Source: Methanobrevibacter ruminantium
GTDB lineage: Archaea > Methanobacteriota > Methanobacteria > Methanobacteriales > Methanobacteriaceae
NCBI RefSeq assembly: GCF_016294135.1
Contig: NZ_JAEDCO010000005.1
Span: 1 to 64,000 of the forward strand
DNA: 64,000 nucleotides
Direction: 5' to 3'
The position numbers and the translations under genes were made by a program. The notes beneath the pieces are model-generated. The model worked only from the letters and a program-made list of their open reading frames with translations. It ran no database searches and was not told where the DNA came from. This document shows positions 27,239 to 36,209 of this stretch, one piece after another; position 1 is the first letter of the stretch; every line of letters starts with the position of its first letter.

Positions 27239-28303
27239 TTATTTTCCAATTTTTCTCTCTAATTTATCATTTTCCAATTCTTCCTTAAGGGACTTGATAA
27301 CCGCATATGCAATTCCCAAAATCAAAGGACCCAATATGAAACCAACAATTCCAAATACATAAGGTCCAGCCATAAATCCAACCAAAAGGATTAAGGAAGG
27401 CATGTCAGCATAATTGCTTGCAAGCATTGGACGAATGTACATATCACTCAAGCTTAATACGAATCCCCATAATATTGTAAGGAGTCCTTGAGCTATATCT
27501 CCAGCAACAAAGAATGCATAGAGTGCCAATGCCCAATAAACTATCCATGGACCGAAGATAGGGATCAACTGTGCAATACCTGTAATGATTCCTAAAAACA
27601 ATGCAAACTTATATCCTAAGAAATAATAGCCTACGCCACCCATAACACCGATAACCATAGCTGTCAGGAAATGACCATAGAAGATAGATTTTAGAACATT
27701 TGCAACATCATCCAAGGTTCTTTCAAAGAAAGACCTATGCTCTTTTGGAATAAATACAAAAATATATTCCATAACCTTATCTCCATCACGAGTGAAATAA
27801 TAAATGGAACAGATCAGGACAAACAATTGAACCAGCACATCTGAAAAATGTCTTATGAACCTTATGGCATAATTGAATATATAAGTTAAGGCTTCATGCA
27901 CTCCGCTAGTCAATAGCCCTAAGTAAGGTTTAATAAATCCTTGAAGTTCCACAGGCAATGCTTGGACAAATATGTTAACAGCCAGATTCAAATCAATTCC
28001 TGAACTTACAGAAAGATTATGGGAAGCGAAAAACATATCCGCAAAAACTGCTGTTTCCCAAAATACGTATATGAACAATAGTATCAATGGAATGATTACC
28101 ACTATTATCGCCAGGAATATTGAAATTGAAGTAATCTTGATTTTTGATTGAATCCTATTGGCAACTGGTGTGATACCATAAGCAATCATTGCTCCAAGCA
28201 AAATCATATTCAATACCGGCATGACTGTAAATAATGACAATAATAAGAAAATTATTATAATCATTATATGAAGGCCATATTTGCTTTCATTAAGATTAAA
28301 CAT
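27239..28303 (-). CDS. AI-2E family (PerM/YtvI-like) transporter
   Basis: A 354-residue membrane protein with about eight helices in the AI-2E/PerM order: two pairs of N-terminal helices, a soluble middle around residues 100-150 and 180-200, and GIAQLIPIFGPWIVYW then ADMPSLILLVGFMAGPYVFGIVGFILGPLIL. Family members have been linked to autoinducer export and Na+/H+ exchange; the archaeal substrate is unknown. It lies 47 bases upstream of polB on the same strand, with no clear intervening promoter. Confidence 0.85.
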   Translation of the reverse strand: MFNLNESKYGLHIMIIIIFLLLSLFTVMPVLNMILLGAMIAYGITPVANRIQSKIKITSISIFLAIIVVIIPLILLFIYVFWETAVFADMFFASHNLSVSSGIDLNLAVNIFVQALPVELQGFIKPYLGLLTSGVHEALTYIFNYAIRFIRHFSDVLVQLFVLICSIYYFTRDGDKVMEYIFVFIPKEHRSFFERTLDDVANVLKSIFYGHFLTAMVIGVMGGVGYYFLGYKFALFLGIITGIAQLIPIFGPWIVYWALALYAFFVAGDIAQGLLTILWGFVLSLSDMYIRPMLASNYADMPSLILLVGFMAGPYVFGIVGFILGPLILGIAYAVIKSLKEELENDKLERKIGK

Positions 28304-28368
28304 GTTATCATTAAATAAATTATTTCTAATATTTTTTTATATTAAATCATATTGAAACGTTAATTGAT

Positions 28369-29178
28369 TTAGAAATACTCTTTCATTCCAGATGCGGTTC
28401 TATGGAATTTACCGAACTCAACGATTTCAGAAACCTGATCAGATGAGAAAACAGGCCCTTCAGCACATATTCTCCAACCGGTATTGTCTACACAGCATTG
28501 ACCACAAACACCTATAGCACATTTCATATAACGTTCCATAGAGTATTCACCCTCAATCATATTGGATTCTAAGCTACCGTACAATGGTCTCATCATGACT
28601 TCAGGACCGCATACAACAGCCCAGTCATATTCCTTGTGTTCAATCAATTGCAATACCCTATGAGTTGCAAATCCTTTGAAACCACAGGATCCGTCATCAG
28701 TGCAAGTGTAGACTTTTGCACCTTTTTCCTTTAATCTGTCATTAAACAAGAGTTCATCCTTTGTTTGTGCAGCACAAACAACATCAACTTGAGCCTTATT
28801 TTTCAATGCCTCTTCGGTAAATGATGCTATAGGAGCCATTCCAACTCCACCGCCAATAGCTAAAACTCTCATTCCTTTCAAATCAGTGTCAAAACCGTTT
28901 CCATATGGGCCTCTAAGACCTAGCTTGTCACCTTCCTTTAATGTATGCAAGTTTTCAGTAAACTCTCCAACCTTCTTAACGGTTATTCCAAGTTCTCCCT
29001 TACCAACATCGATATATGAAATGGACATTGGCTTTTCATCCTTGAAATTCCACACCATGACAAACTGTCCCGGAGAAGGAATGTTTTCACCAACCATAGT
29101 CCAATCAAAAATGAAAGTCTTGATTGTAGGAGTCTCTTCTATAATCTTTTTTATCTCTATAACTTGAGGTACATTCAT
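28369..29178 (-). CDS. pyrK: Dihydroorotate dehydrogenase electron-transfer subunit
   Basis: About 269 residues. An N-terminal FAD-binding beta barrel (PSPGQFVMVWNF, GLRGPYGNGF) is followed by an NAD-binding domain (LAIGGGVGMAPIASF, WAVVCGPEVMM) and a C-terminal [2Fe-2S] site, MKCAIGVCGQCCVDNTGWRIC. With PyrD it forms class 1B dihydroorotate dehydrogenase, which passes electrons to NAD+. ATG 29178 follows GGTGAT; a GTG 12 bases upstream overlaps that site. It lies 17 bases after pyrD, so the two form an operon. Confidence 0.94.
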   Translation of the reverse strand: MNVPQVIEIKKIIEETPTIKTFIFDWTMVGENIPSPGQFVMVWNFKDEKPMSISYIDVGKGELGITVKKVGEFTENLHTLKEGDKLGLRGPYGNGFDTDLKGMRVLAIGGGVGMAPIASFTEEALKNKAQVDVVCAAQTKDELLFNDRLKEKGAKVYTCTDDGSCGFKGFATHRVLQLIEHKEYDWAVVCGPEVMMRPLYGSLESNMIEGEYSMERYMKCAIGVCGQCCVDNTGWRICAEGPVFSSDQVSEIVEFGKFHRTASGMKEYF

Positions 29179-29195
29179 TCTATCACCCACTTAAG

Positions 29196-30107
29196 CTATG
29201 GCTCCTTATGAGCAAAGCCCACCATATCATCAATTGAATCAAATTCACTTTCCTCCATAAACTCTTCCAAGTCGCTTGTGATTCTTCCGAATATTTCAGG
29301 ACCTTCATACATGATTGAAGTTCCAATTTGTACAGCGCTTGCACCAGCATAGAGGAACTCTATTACATCAGCGTAATTGCGTATTCCACCAACACCAACA
29401 ATTGGAATGTCGGTTGCGGCAAATGCATCATAAACGCAACGAACAGCTATTGGCTTAATTGCAGGTCCGCTCATTCCACCGAACTTATTTGCAAGTATTG
29501 GATTTCCAGTTACAATATCTATTTTCATTCCAGGACCTAAGGAATTGATCAATGTCAATCCATCTGCCCCACCTTCTTCAGCTGCAACTGCAATTTCAGA
29601 AATGTCAGTTACATTTGGAGTCAATTTTGCAAGAATAGGCACATCAACAGCATCTTTAACTGCCTTTACAACATTTCTAGTCAATTCAGGATTTTGTCCA
29701 ATGGAAGCCCCATAACCTTCCATTGCATGAGGACATGATACATTCAATTCAATCATATCAACCAAATCCTCTACCTTTCCTGCAACATATGCAAACTCAT
29801 CAGGAGTTGCGCCATAAATTGAAGCGATTGATTTGCCCTTTATGCGATCAACCTTTTCCAATTCATCGATGAACGCTTCAACTCCAGGACTTGAAAGCCC
29901 AATCGCATTAATGATTCCTCCCTCTACAGCAACGGTAGTTGGATTCTTATAACCGTCATTAGGTTCCTTTGAAAATGATTTGGATACAACTGCACCAGCA
30001 CCAGATTTTAAAATCCAATTAAGGGAAGATGCATGGCTTCCCAATACACCTGCAGCAAGCATCAAGGGATTTCTTAACCTGACACCACATAATTTAGTTT
30101 TTAACAT
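29196..30107 (-). CDS. pyrD: Dihydroorotate dehydrogenase, catalytic subunit (class 1B)
   Basis: A 303-residue FMN TIM-barrel enzyme of pyrimidine synthesis. It shows NPLMLAAGVLG, GAVVSKSFS, MIELNVSCPHAM with the class 1B catalytic Cys, LAKLTPNVTDI, GLTLINSLGPGM, GGMSGPAIKPIA and VGVGGIRNYADVIEFLYAGASAVQIGTS. GGAGGTTATTC before ATG 30107 is a strong ribosome site. It is the first gene of the pyrD-pyrK pair and may also lead the AI-2E and polB genes downstream on the same strand. Confidence 0.95.
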   Translation of the reverse strand: MLKTKLCGVRLRNPLMLAAGVLGSHASSLNWILKSGAGAVVSKSFSKEPNDGYKNPTTVAVEGGIINAIGLSSPGVEAFIDELEKVDRIKGKSIASIYGATPDEFAYVAGKVEDLVDMIELNVSCPHAMEGYGASIGQNPELTRNVVKAVKDAVDVPILAKLTPNVTDISEIAVAAEEGGADGLTLINSLGPGMKIDIVTGNPILANKFGGMSGPAIKPIAVRCVYDAFAATDIPIVGVGGIRNYADVIEFLYAGASAVQIGTSIMYEGPEIFGRITSDLEEFMEESEFDSIDDMVGFAHKEP

Positions 30108-30342
30108 GAATAACCTCCAATAAAAACATGAACTTTGATAATTATAACTAATTTTTCTTATATATAATATTTAATAATATAAAATAATTTTATACTATCT
30201 TAATATATGGAAACTATATGATATATAATTATTTAGTTTTCGAGTGGAAATTTAAGAAAATTTCATTAGAATTTATCAAAAACTTGCAAAAATTATCTGA
30301 AATAATGTAAAATATATTAGATAAAAAAATTAAAATAAGATT

Positions 30343-31572
30343 ATGAAATTTTATATAACACAATGTATTGCAGGATTTATTGCATTTGATGAAGATCTTC
30401 AAATAGCTGATTATAAGCTTTTTACAGAAGATGAAGTGGTTTCAAATCTCATTAAGATAGAAGAAAATGAGATTTTAGATGAAGAGCTTGAACTCATTAA
30501 TGGAATAAAGCTTGATTCATTCGAAGAGGATAGGATAATTATAGAAACCACAAAAAGGAAATCCCAATACAAGGAACTTGAAAACTATGGAAATATTGAA
30601 GTGAAAACTCCAAATAAAGGTGGAGAATACTTAAGAAGCAATATTGATAAAATCTTTGAAGAGATTGGATTTTCAAAAGGCCAAGATGAAATCATTCAAA
30701 TTTATGAAAAGCTAGCAATCCATAAAATCAAAAAATCTTCACAGGAAGAGGATAAGCTTTTAATCCAGGCAATAAACTCTGTAGATGACATTGATGAATC
30801 AATCAGCAAATTGGTTGAACGCATTCGTGATTGGTACACAATCTATTTCCCTGAAATGGATACAATAAGCAATAATGAAACTTACATAAAGTTAATAGCT
30901 GAAAGTGAAAACAGAGAAGACATTTTGGAAAACTTCAATGAGCATTTTGCTGAAGAGATTGAAGAAAGTACAGGTGCTGACATTGAAGAGGATGACTTAT
31001 TAATGCTAAAGAGTTTTGCAGAATCCATCTATTCACTTCAAAAATCCAGAAGAGAACTTGAAACTTATATTGATTCTAAAATGGAAGCTATTGCTCCTAA
31101 CTTAAGGGATTTATTAGGATCAACATTAGGCGCTAAATTAATTGCCCATATCGGAAGCATTAAAAGATTAGCAACTTATCCTGCAAGTGTTATTCAGATA
31201 ATGGGTGCTGAAAAGGCAATATTCAGACATTTGAAAACTGGAGAACGTCCTCCAAAGCATGGATTGATATTCCAACACCCAAGCGTTCGTGGCGCTAAAT
31301 GGTGGAACAGAGGAAAAATAGCTAGAAACTTAGCATTGAAGATTACACTTGCTGTAAGAAAGGATGTATTCTCTGGAGAGTATGATCCAAGCATTGCAGA
31401 GGATTACCTTAAGAAAGTTGAGCAAATAGAAAAGGAAAATCCATTCCCTAAAAAGACAAGCCAAAAAAGGGCAAAGGAAAGAAAGGCCGAAAAGGACAAA
31501 GGGAAAGGAAAAAGCAAGAAATACAAAGGAAACAAGAAAAACAAGAAGAACAAAAAGAAACGAAGAAAATAA
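30343..31572 (+). CDS. Nop5/Nop56-58 family C/D-box sRNP core protein
   Basis: A 409-residue protein. The N-terminal domain (about 1-115) is the fibrillarin-binding part, the middle is a long coiled coil (about 120-270), and the Nop domain (about 270-370) carries GSTLGAKLIAHIGSIKRLATYPASVIQIMGAEKA and HGLIFQHPSVRGA. The last 45 residues are a Lys-rich tail with KKNKKNKKKRRK, typical of the family. It bridges L7Ae-bound C/D guide RNA and fibrillarin. No strong Shine-Dalgarno is visible. flpA follows after 127 bases. Confidence 0.95.
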   Translation: MKFYITQCIAGFIAFDEDLQIADYKLFTEDEVVSNLIKIEENEILDEELELINGIKLDSFEEDRIIIETTKRKSQYKELENYGNIEVKTPNKGGEYLRSNIDKIFEEIGFSKGQDEIIQIYEKLAIHKIKKSSQEEDKLLIQAINSVDDIDESISKLVERIRDWYTIYFPEMDTISNNETYIKLIAESENREDILENFNEHFAEEIEESTGADIEEDDLLMLKSFAESIYSLQKSRRELETYIDSKMEAIAPNLRDLLGSTLGAKLIAHIGSIKRLATYPASVIQIMGAEKAIFRHLKTGERPPKHGLIFQHPSVRGAKWWNRGKIARNLALKITLAVRKDVFSGEYDPSIAEDYLKKVEQIEKENPFPKKTSQKRAKERKAEKDKGKGKSKKYKGNKKNKKNKKKRRK

Positions 31573-31599
31573 TCATTTTACTATATGATAATGATCTAT

Positions 31600-31672
31600 A
31601 ATTTCTAAAATCTAAAATTATAAAATCCAAAATATTAAAATCTAAACTTCTAAAATCTAAAATTCCTAAAAA
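31600..31672. repeat. Degenerate AAAATCTAAA repeats between nop5 and flpA
   Basis: Five to six imperfect copies of a 10-13 base unit (AAAATCTAAAATT, AAAATCCAAAATA, AAAATCTAAACTT and so on) fill the spacer. They may have arisen by slippage and are unlikely to be functional. Confidence 0.6.
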
Positions 31673-31699
31673 ATTAAATTCATATAAAGATGTGAAAAA

Positions 31700-32344
31700 A
31701 TGAACATATTTTACAAAGATGGTGAAATAGCTACCAGAAACTTAAGTCCGGGTATTAGAGTCTATGATGAAAGGCTCATTCAAGATGGAGAGGAAGAGTA
31801 CAGAATCTGGAATCCAAGAAGATCCAAATTAGCTGCAGCATTATTGAATGGATTGGAGGGAATTGAATTAAAGAACGATTCCAAAGTATTGTACTTAGGC
31901 GCTTCAACAGGAACAACTGTTTCACACATTTCTGACATTTGCGATGAAGGATTGATCTATGCAGTGGAATTTTCACCAGTCAGCATGAAAAAGCTAGTCA
32001 GATTATCACAAAAGAGAAATAATATAATGCCACTTCTTGCAGATGCAACCAAACCGAAATATTACTTGAACAAAGTTGAGAAAGTAGACTTGGTTTACTG
32101 TGATGTTGCACAGGAAAAACAGAGCGAACTATTCATGGACAACATGGATTTATTCCTAAAGGAAGAGGGACAAGGACTCATTACCATAAAAGCAAGAAGC
32201 ATTGATGTTATTCAAAAGCCTAAAAAAATATTCAAGGATGAAGCTAAAAAAATAAAAGAGAATGGTTATTCCATTTTGGAAAAGATTAAATTAGAACCTT
32301 ATGAAAAGGACCATATAGCTTTTCTTGTGGAGAAATCTTTTTAA
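31700..32344 (+). CDS. flpA: Fibrillarin-like rRNA/tRNA 2'-O-methyltransferase
   Basis: A 214-residue methyltransferase. The SAM site is VLYLGASTGTTVSHISDI near residue 63, followed by YAVEFSPVSMKKL, LLADATKPKYY, VDLVYCDVAQ with the catalytic Asp, and LITIKARSIDV with the catalytic Lys. It methylates ribose 2'-OH groups chosen by C/D-box RNAs, with Nop5 and L7Ae. The length is normal. GATGTGA before the ATG provides a weak ribosome site. A hairpin with arms TTTTGAAAAA and TTTTTCAAAA follows at 32361-32385. Confidence 0.95.
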   Translation: MNIFYKDGEIATRNLSPGIRVYDERLIQDGEEEYRIWNPRRSKLAAALLNGLEGIELKNDSKVLYLGASTGTTVSHISDICDEGLIYAVEFSPVSMKKLVRLSQKRNNIMPLLADATKPKYYLNKVEKVDLVYCDVAQEKQSELFMDNMDLFLKEEGQGLITIKARSIDVIQKPKKIFKDEAKKIKENGYSILEKIKLEPYEKDHIAFLVEKSF

Positions 32345-32360
32345 AAGAACATATATTCAT

Positions 32361-32385
32361 TTTTGAAAAAAATCATTTTTCAAAA
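32361..32385 (+). terminator. Stem-loop after flpA
   Basis: TTTTGAAAAA (32361-32370) and TTTTTCAAAA (32376-32385) form a perfect 10-bp A/U-rich stem with a 5-base loop, 16 bases after the flpA stop. It is probably part of the transcript end. Confidence 0.45.
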
Positions 32386-32837
32386 CCCATACATAACTCT
32401 TATTTTAATCCAAAACCACCATTTTGTTATTAAAATTATAAAACAAAAATTAAGCTTTTCATATAATCTATTTCATCAATAAATATAGGTAACTATCGAA
32501 AAAATAAAACATATATTTTTAATAAGGATAATTCAAGTTATTATAGATAAGAAATACTCATTTAAAGCTCAAAAACTCCTTATTTTATAAGTATTACTTT
32601 TATCAAAAAATTTGATTTCAAAATAGTAATATGCATTAGATTTATTGAAAAAAATAGATTAAAATTTACTGAAAATAAAAAATAAAACTAATTCAATTTT
32701 AAAAATTAATCTAAGAATAAATTAACATAATTATCAGTAATTTTAAGAAGAAATACGAATTTAGTATAACTACGAACAATCTCAAAAAAGTATTACTACT
32801 GAAAGCTTTTTATATAAGAATATTACAAATATATATT

Positions 32838-32940
32838 TGCTAATGCAATAAAAAAAGAGTTCATAAAAATATCCTCTAGGTTAATTCACTCATAAAAAAC
32901 ACTCCATAATTAAATAGCTTAGAGGATTGAACTTTTTTTG
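32838..32940 (+). ncRNA. Candidate orphan small RNA with stacked stems
   Basis: A TATA box TTTTTATATAAG at about 32808-32819 predicts transcription from near 32838. Three helices nest: AGTTCA (32858-32863) with TGAACT (32928-32933), ATCCTCT (32871-32877) with AGAGGAT (32921-32927), and TTAATT (32881-32886) with AATTAA (32908-32913). The stem closes straight into a run of seven T's, as at an RNA 3' end. The apical loop carries two CACTC motifs. No open frame explains it. The RNA is inferred by eye. Confidence 0.5.
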
Positions 32941-33316
32941 CAAAATAAACTATTTTTAACTCTTTTTTAACAAAATTTTATTAAAATTTTAAAAAATATT
33001 TCTAATTTTTCTTTATTTTCAAAAATAAGAAAGAACTACTAATTTTTATAAAAAAGTAATACTTTTTTTAATTATTATCTAAATAAGGACATAATATGAG
33101 TATTAAAAAAAAATAATAGAAAATATTTAAAATTTTTATAGGAAAATAAGGAAAAATATAAGAAAAAAATTATATAACGAACTAAAAAAAAAAAAATATG
33201 ATCCTGCAAAAAAATAGAATTGATAAAAATAAGAATTGAAAAATAAAAAATAGTAAAATAGAAAATAGTAAAATAAAAAAAGAAAAAATTGATCAAACTT
33301 TTTTATAAAGTTGAAA

Positions 33317-34501
33317 TCAATCTAATTTTTTAGAAATCTCATCAAATATGGATTTGGAAATCTCTTTTTTGGAATTTAATGAAACCTTTTTGACTTCATC
33401 ACTTACAAGAATTACCTCATTGGTTTCAGATCCGAATCCGCATCCATCATGGGAAACATCATTTGCTACAACCAAATCTGTTCCCGCTTCTCTCATTTGA
33501 GTCTTAGCGCAATCAATCATTTTCTCTTCTGAAATGTTGTATTCTGCCTTGAATCCAACTAAGAAGATATCTTCATTGATCTTTTTGATTCTTTGAATGA
33601 TTTTTGCAACAGGCTCAAATTCCAATGACAAGTTATAGGATGAAGATATTTTAGAATTTTCCTTATTGATTGGAGTAAAATCAGAAACAGCTGCAGTAGC
33701 TATGAAAACATCAAAATCAGGAATCAATTCATCTATCTTCTCATTCATCAAAGTAGTTGATTCCGCATCAATCACATTGAATGCCTTTGGAATTGAAACT
33801 TCATGATGTGCAGCTAAAATTGTTAAATTAGCCCCTCTGACGAATGCTTCCTTAGCCAATTCCAAACCCATTCTACCAGAGGACCTATTGGAAATTCCCC
33901 TTATAGGGTCAATTTCCTCAAATGTTCCACCTAAACTGATTAATATGTTTTTTCCTGCAATATTAGACACTACACCACCTGCAATGCCCTTGCTTACCCT
34001 ATCCAAATTGACAGCTCTTACAGATTCAAGGACAATGTCTTCAATAGCTGGGAATTTGGCTTTTCCTTCACCAATGCGAGGATTTACAAATTTTATGCCT
34101 TCTTCCTTTAGCTTTTCCACATTTTCGCTTACTGCATCATACATTGAATCATGCATTGAAGGAACAAAGACAATAGGAGTGTCATGACCTTGAGCAGTTA
34201 TCAAAAGGGTATTTACAGGATTGTCAGAAATCTTATATGCAAATTTGGAAATGGTATTTGCAGTAGCTGGAGCAACTAAAATCAAATCTTGTTGAGAGTA
34301 TTTCACATGCTCTATCTTTCCAGTTAATTCCAAAACAACTTCTTGACCAGTAGCAAACTCTAAAGCATTAGGGTGAATAATCTTAGTGGCCTCTTTAGTC
34401 ATGAATGCCTTAACAGAATGGCCTTGCCTTCTAAATTCCCTTGCTAACTTAATGGTTTCGGTTGCTGCAATACTGCCAGTAACACATAAAACAATTTCCA
34501 T
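33317..34501 (-). CDS. coaBC: Bifunctional phosphopantothenoylcysteine decarboxylase/synthetase
   Basis: A 394-residue fusion for coenzyme A synthesis. The CoaC flavoprotein part (about 1-180) shows VTGSIAATETIKLA, LVAPATANTISKFAYKISDN and a VPSMHDSMY variant of the PAMN/PxMN active site. The CoaB part (about 185-394) shows ISLGGTFEEIDPIRGISNRSSGRMG, AAVSDFTP and VLVGFKAE-like FLVGFKAE, then VVANDVSHDGCGFGSETNEV. The length is normal. The catalytic Asn motif of CoaC appears here as SMHDSMY, a common archaeal variant. Confidence 0.93.
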   Translation of the reverse strand: MEIVLCVTGSIAATETIKLAREFRRQGHSVKAFMTKEATKIIHPNALEFATGQEVVLELTGKIEHVKYSQQDLILVAPATANTISKFAYKISDNPVNTLLITAQGHDTPIVFVPSMHDSMYDAVSENVEKLKEEGIKFVNPRIGEGKAKFPAIEDIVLESVRAVNLDRVSKGIAGGVVSNIAGKNILISLGGTFEEIDPIRGISNRSSGRMGLELAKEAFVRGANLTILAAHHEVSIPKAFNVIDAESTTLMNEKIDELIPDFDVFIATAAVSDFTPINKENSKISSSYNLSLEFEPVAKIIQRIKKINEDIFLVGFKAEYNISEEKMIDCAKTQMREAGTDLVVANDVSHDGCGFGSETNEVILVSDEVKKVSLNSKKEISKSIFDEISKKLD

Positions 34502-34521
34502 AAAATCACTTCAATAAATTT

Positions 34522-34618
34522 AAAATCTTGTAATAAATAATCTAAATCCTTAAATAAATATTAAAAATCTTGTAATAAATAATCTAAATCCTTAAATAAA
34601 TATTTAAAGCCTTGTAGT
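34522..34618. repeat. 42-bp tandem repeat, two copies plus remnant
   Basis: The unit beginning AAAATCTTGTAATAAATAAT spans 34522-34563 and again 34564-34605 with almost no change. A degenerate third start (GCCTTGTAGTTAATGAATAA) follows. It lies just upstream of coaBC and downstream of the PsbP-like gene, both on the minus strand. Confidence 0.88.
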
Positions 34619-34672
34619 TAATGAATAATCTAAAAAAATAAAAATAGTGAATTTCATTTAGAAAAATCACTA

Positions 34673-35221
34673 TTATAATTTGACGCTGTTAATAATGAAA
34701 TCAAAAGTTCCTACCATATTATCGAATTCAGATTCTGGAGCAGAACATAAGATAACATAAATTTCAGACCCTTTTGGAATCCAAATAGCCTTATGCTGTT
34801 TTGTTTGATTGTTTGCTACAGAGGTGTAATCCGCTTCCATAGCAGCTTGACCATTAAATGAAACATTTCCCATAAATAAAATGGTGAAATCAGAATTACG
34901 GGCCAATGTATTGTAATTGGAAGTGAATTCAGATTGTAAAGATCCGGCATTTGATTTCTTTTCAATATTCACATTAACACTATTAAAACCTGCGGAATCC
35001 TTAGCATCAGGGTCTGCAACTGCTAAAACTGTTTCATTAGAGTTGGATTTTGCAGAAACCCAATTCCCAGGCATTGATAATGATATTCCATTTTCAGAAT
35101 AATCCACTGATTGCTGTGAAAGCTCATCTCCACTGATAGTGTTGATAGGATTATTTATGAAAAATGAAACACCTACAATCAATAAAATTAAAACTAATCC
35201 GATACCAATAATTTTTTTCAT
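34673..35221 (-). CDS. PsbP-related secreted or membrane-anchored protein
   Basis: A 182-residue protein. An N-terminal hydrophobic helix (MKKIIGIGLVLILLIVGVSFF) serves as signal or anchor. The rest is an extracytoplasmic domain with YSENGISLSMPGNWVSAKS and a C-terminal FDNMVGTFDFIINSVKL, the pattern of PsbP/DcrB-like domains common in Methanobrevibacter. Several N-x-S/T sites occur. The start is ATG 35221, preceded by GGAGATATAG; an upstream in-frame start is less likely. It follows the Ser/Gly-rich gene by 41 bases, so the two are probably one operon. Confidence 0.78.
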   Translation of the reverse strand: MKKIIGIGLVLILLIVGVSFFINNPINTISGDELSQQSVDYSENGISLSMPGNWVSAKSNSNETVLAVADPDAKDSAGFNSVNVNIEKKSNAGSLQSEFTSNYNTLARNSDFTILFMGNVSFNGQAAMEADYTSVANNQTKQHKAIWIPKGSEIYVILCSAPESEFDNMVGTFDFIINSVKL

Positions 35222-35262
35222 ACTATATCTCCAAAAAAATAATAATAGCACCATCAATAAAC

Positions 35263-35991
35263 TTACTCTTCAGTTCCTCCAGAACTGCCACCAGAAGATC
35301 CTCCACCGGAAGACCCTCCTCCAGAACTACCGCCAGAAGAGCCACCACTAGATGAACCACCAGATGAACTTCCGCCAGAATAATCTCCACTAGAACTTGA
35401 TGAACTGGAAGAATCGGAGTCACTGATTGAAGAGGAACTGCTTGAAGATGAACTTGAATCATCTGAAGAACCATATGAAGTGGTATTTGAGTAAGATTTT
35501 GTATAATTGTAACTGAGAGACTTGTTTACCTTAACTTCAGGAAAAGCAGTGTCATTAATAGTTGCACCAGAAGATATCATATCTCCAACATCACCACCTA
35601 AACCGATGCTGGACATTCCAAAAGTTATTCCTGCACCAAATGCTACAAGCAAAAATACAACTGCAAATGCAATATACCATGGACTGGTACTTGAAGACTC
35701 CTCCGGTTTTTTTGATACTGTATAAGTTTCAGGATTATGGATATACTTGCGAACTAGCTTTTCCTTTTCTTCCTGATACTTTTGAGAATCATCATATCTT
35801 GGCTTGATTGAGGAAGGAGTTTCTTCTTTTCCTTGCATCGCACGAATTCTATCACTAACTTCAATAGTTTCAATCTTATGCTTATACTGGTCAGACAAGT
35901 AAAGGTATTTCTCTTCAGAAATCAAACCAGCTTCATAATCCCTTTCAAGATTATGTAAAATCTGCATAAGCTTTTTCCTATCTGGATTCAT
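35263..35991 (-). CDS. Membrane protein with SHOCT-like N terminus and Ser/Gly-rich tail
   Basis: A 242-residue protein. The first 45 residues (LERDYEAGLISEEKYLYLSDQY) resemble SHOCT/short helical modules. One membrane helix (YIAFAVVFLLVAFGAGITFG) lies near 105-125. A linker with NDT, NKS, NYT and NTT glycosylation-type sites follows. The last 75 residues are an almost pure Ser, then Ser/Gly repeat, with a GTEE end. The tail is probably outside the cell, like a wall-spanning or flexible linker. GGAGGAG before the ATG is a strong ribosome site. The function is unknown. Confidence 0.8.
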   Translation of the reverse strand: MNPDRKKLMQILHNLERDYEAGLISEEKYLYLSDQYKHKIETIEVSDRIRAMQGKEETPSSIKPRYDDSQKYQEEKEKLVRKYIHNPETYTVSKKPEESSSTSPWYIAFAVVFLLVAFGAGITFGMSSIGLGGDVGDMISSGATINDTAFPEVKVNKSLSYNYTKSYSNTTSYGSSDDSSSSSSSSSSISDSDSSSSSSSSGDYSGGSSSGGSSSGGSSGGSSGGGSSGGGSSGGSSGGTEE

Positions 35992-36209
35992 ACTTCTCCT
36001 CCTAATATCGATTGAATAAATTTATACTATATATTAAAATTATCAAACTTTTATCATTTTTATATACTTATATATTATTAATATATGAATTTTATATTTA
36101 ATAAATTATACTAAATGAAAAGTTAAAAAATAGATAAAATTTTAGAAAATTCATGAATAAAAATTAGATTAAATTATTGAATTTGAAAAAAAGATATGAA
36201 ATTGAAACA

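Larger units (their letters stand above)
32345..33316. other. Long gene-free convergent spacer
   Basis: 972 bases between flpA (+) and coaBC (-). It holds the flpA stem-loop, a weak 8-bp inverted repeat AATAAGGA/TCCTTATT (32521-32528, 32577-32584), and the candidate structured RNA at 32838-32940. The stretch 33075-33296 is open on the - strand but is only A/T homopolymer-like sequence, and I do not call a gene there. Confidence 0.5.

Noticed and set aside
32521..32584. AATAAGGA/TCCTTATT inverted repeat as a further RNA
   Set aside because: Only 8 bp with a 48-base loop, no well-placed TATA box and no T-run at its end; chance is likely.
33075..33296. 73-codon open frame on the minus strand
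   Set aside because: Almost only Phe, Ile, Tyr and Leu from A/T homopolymers; no ribosome site and no conserved feature.
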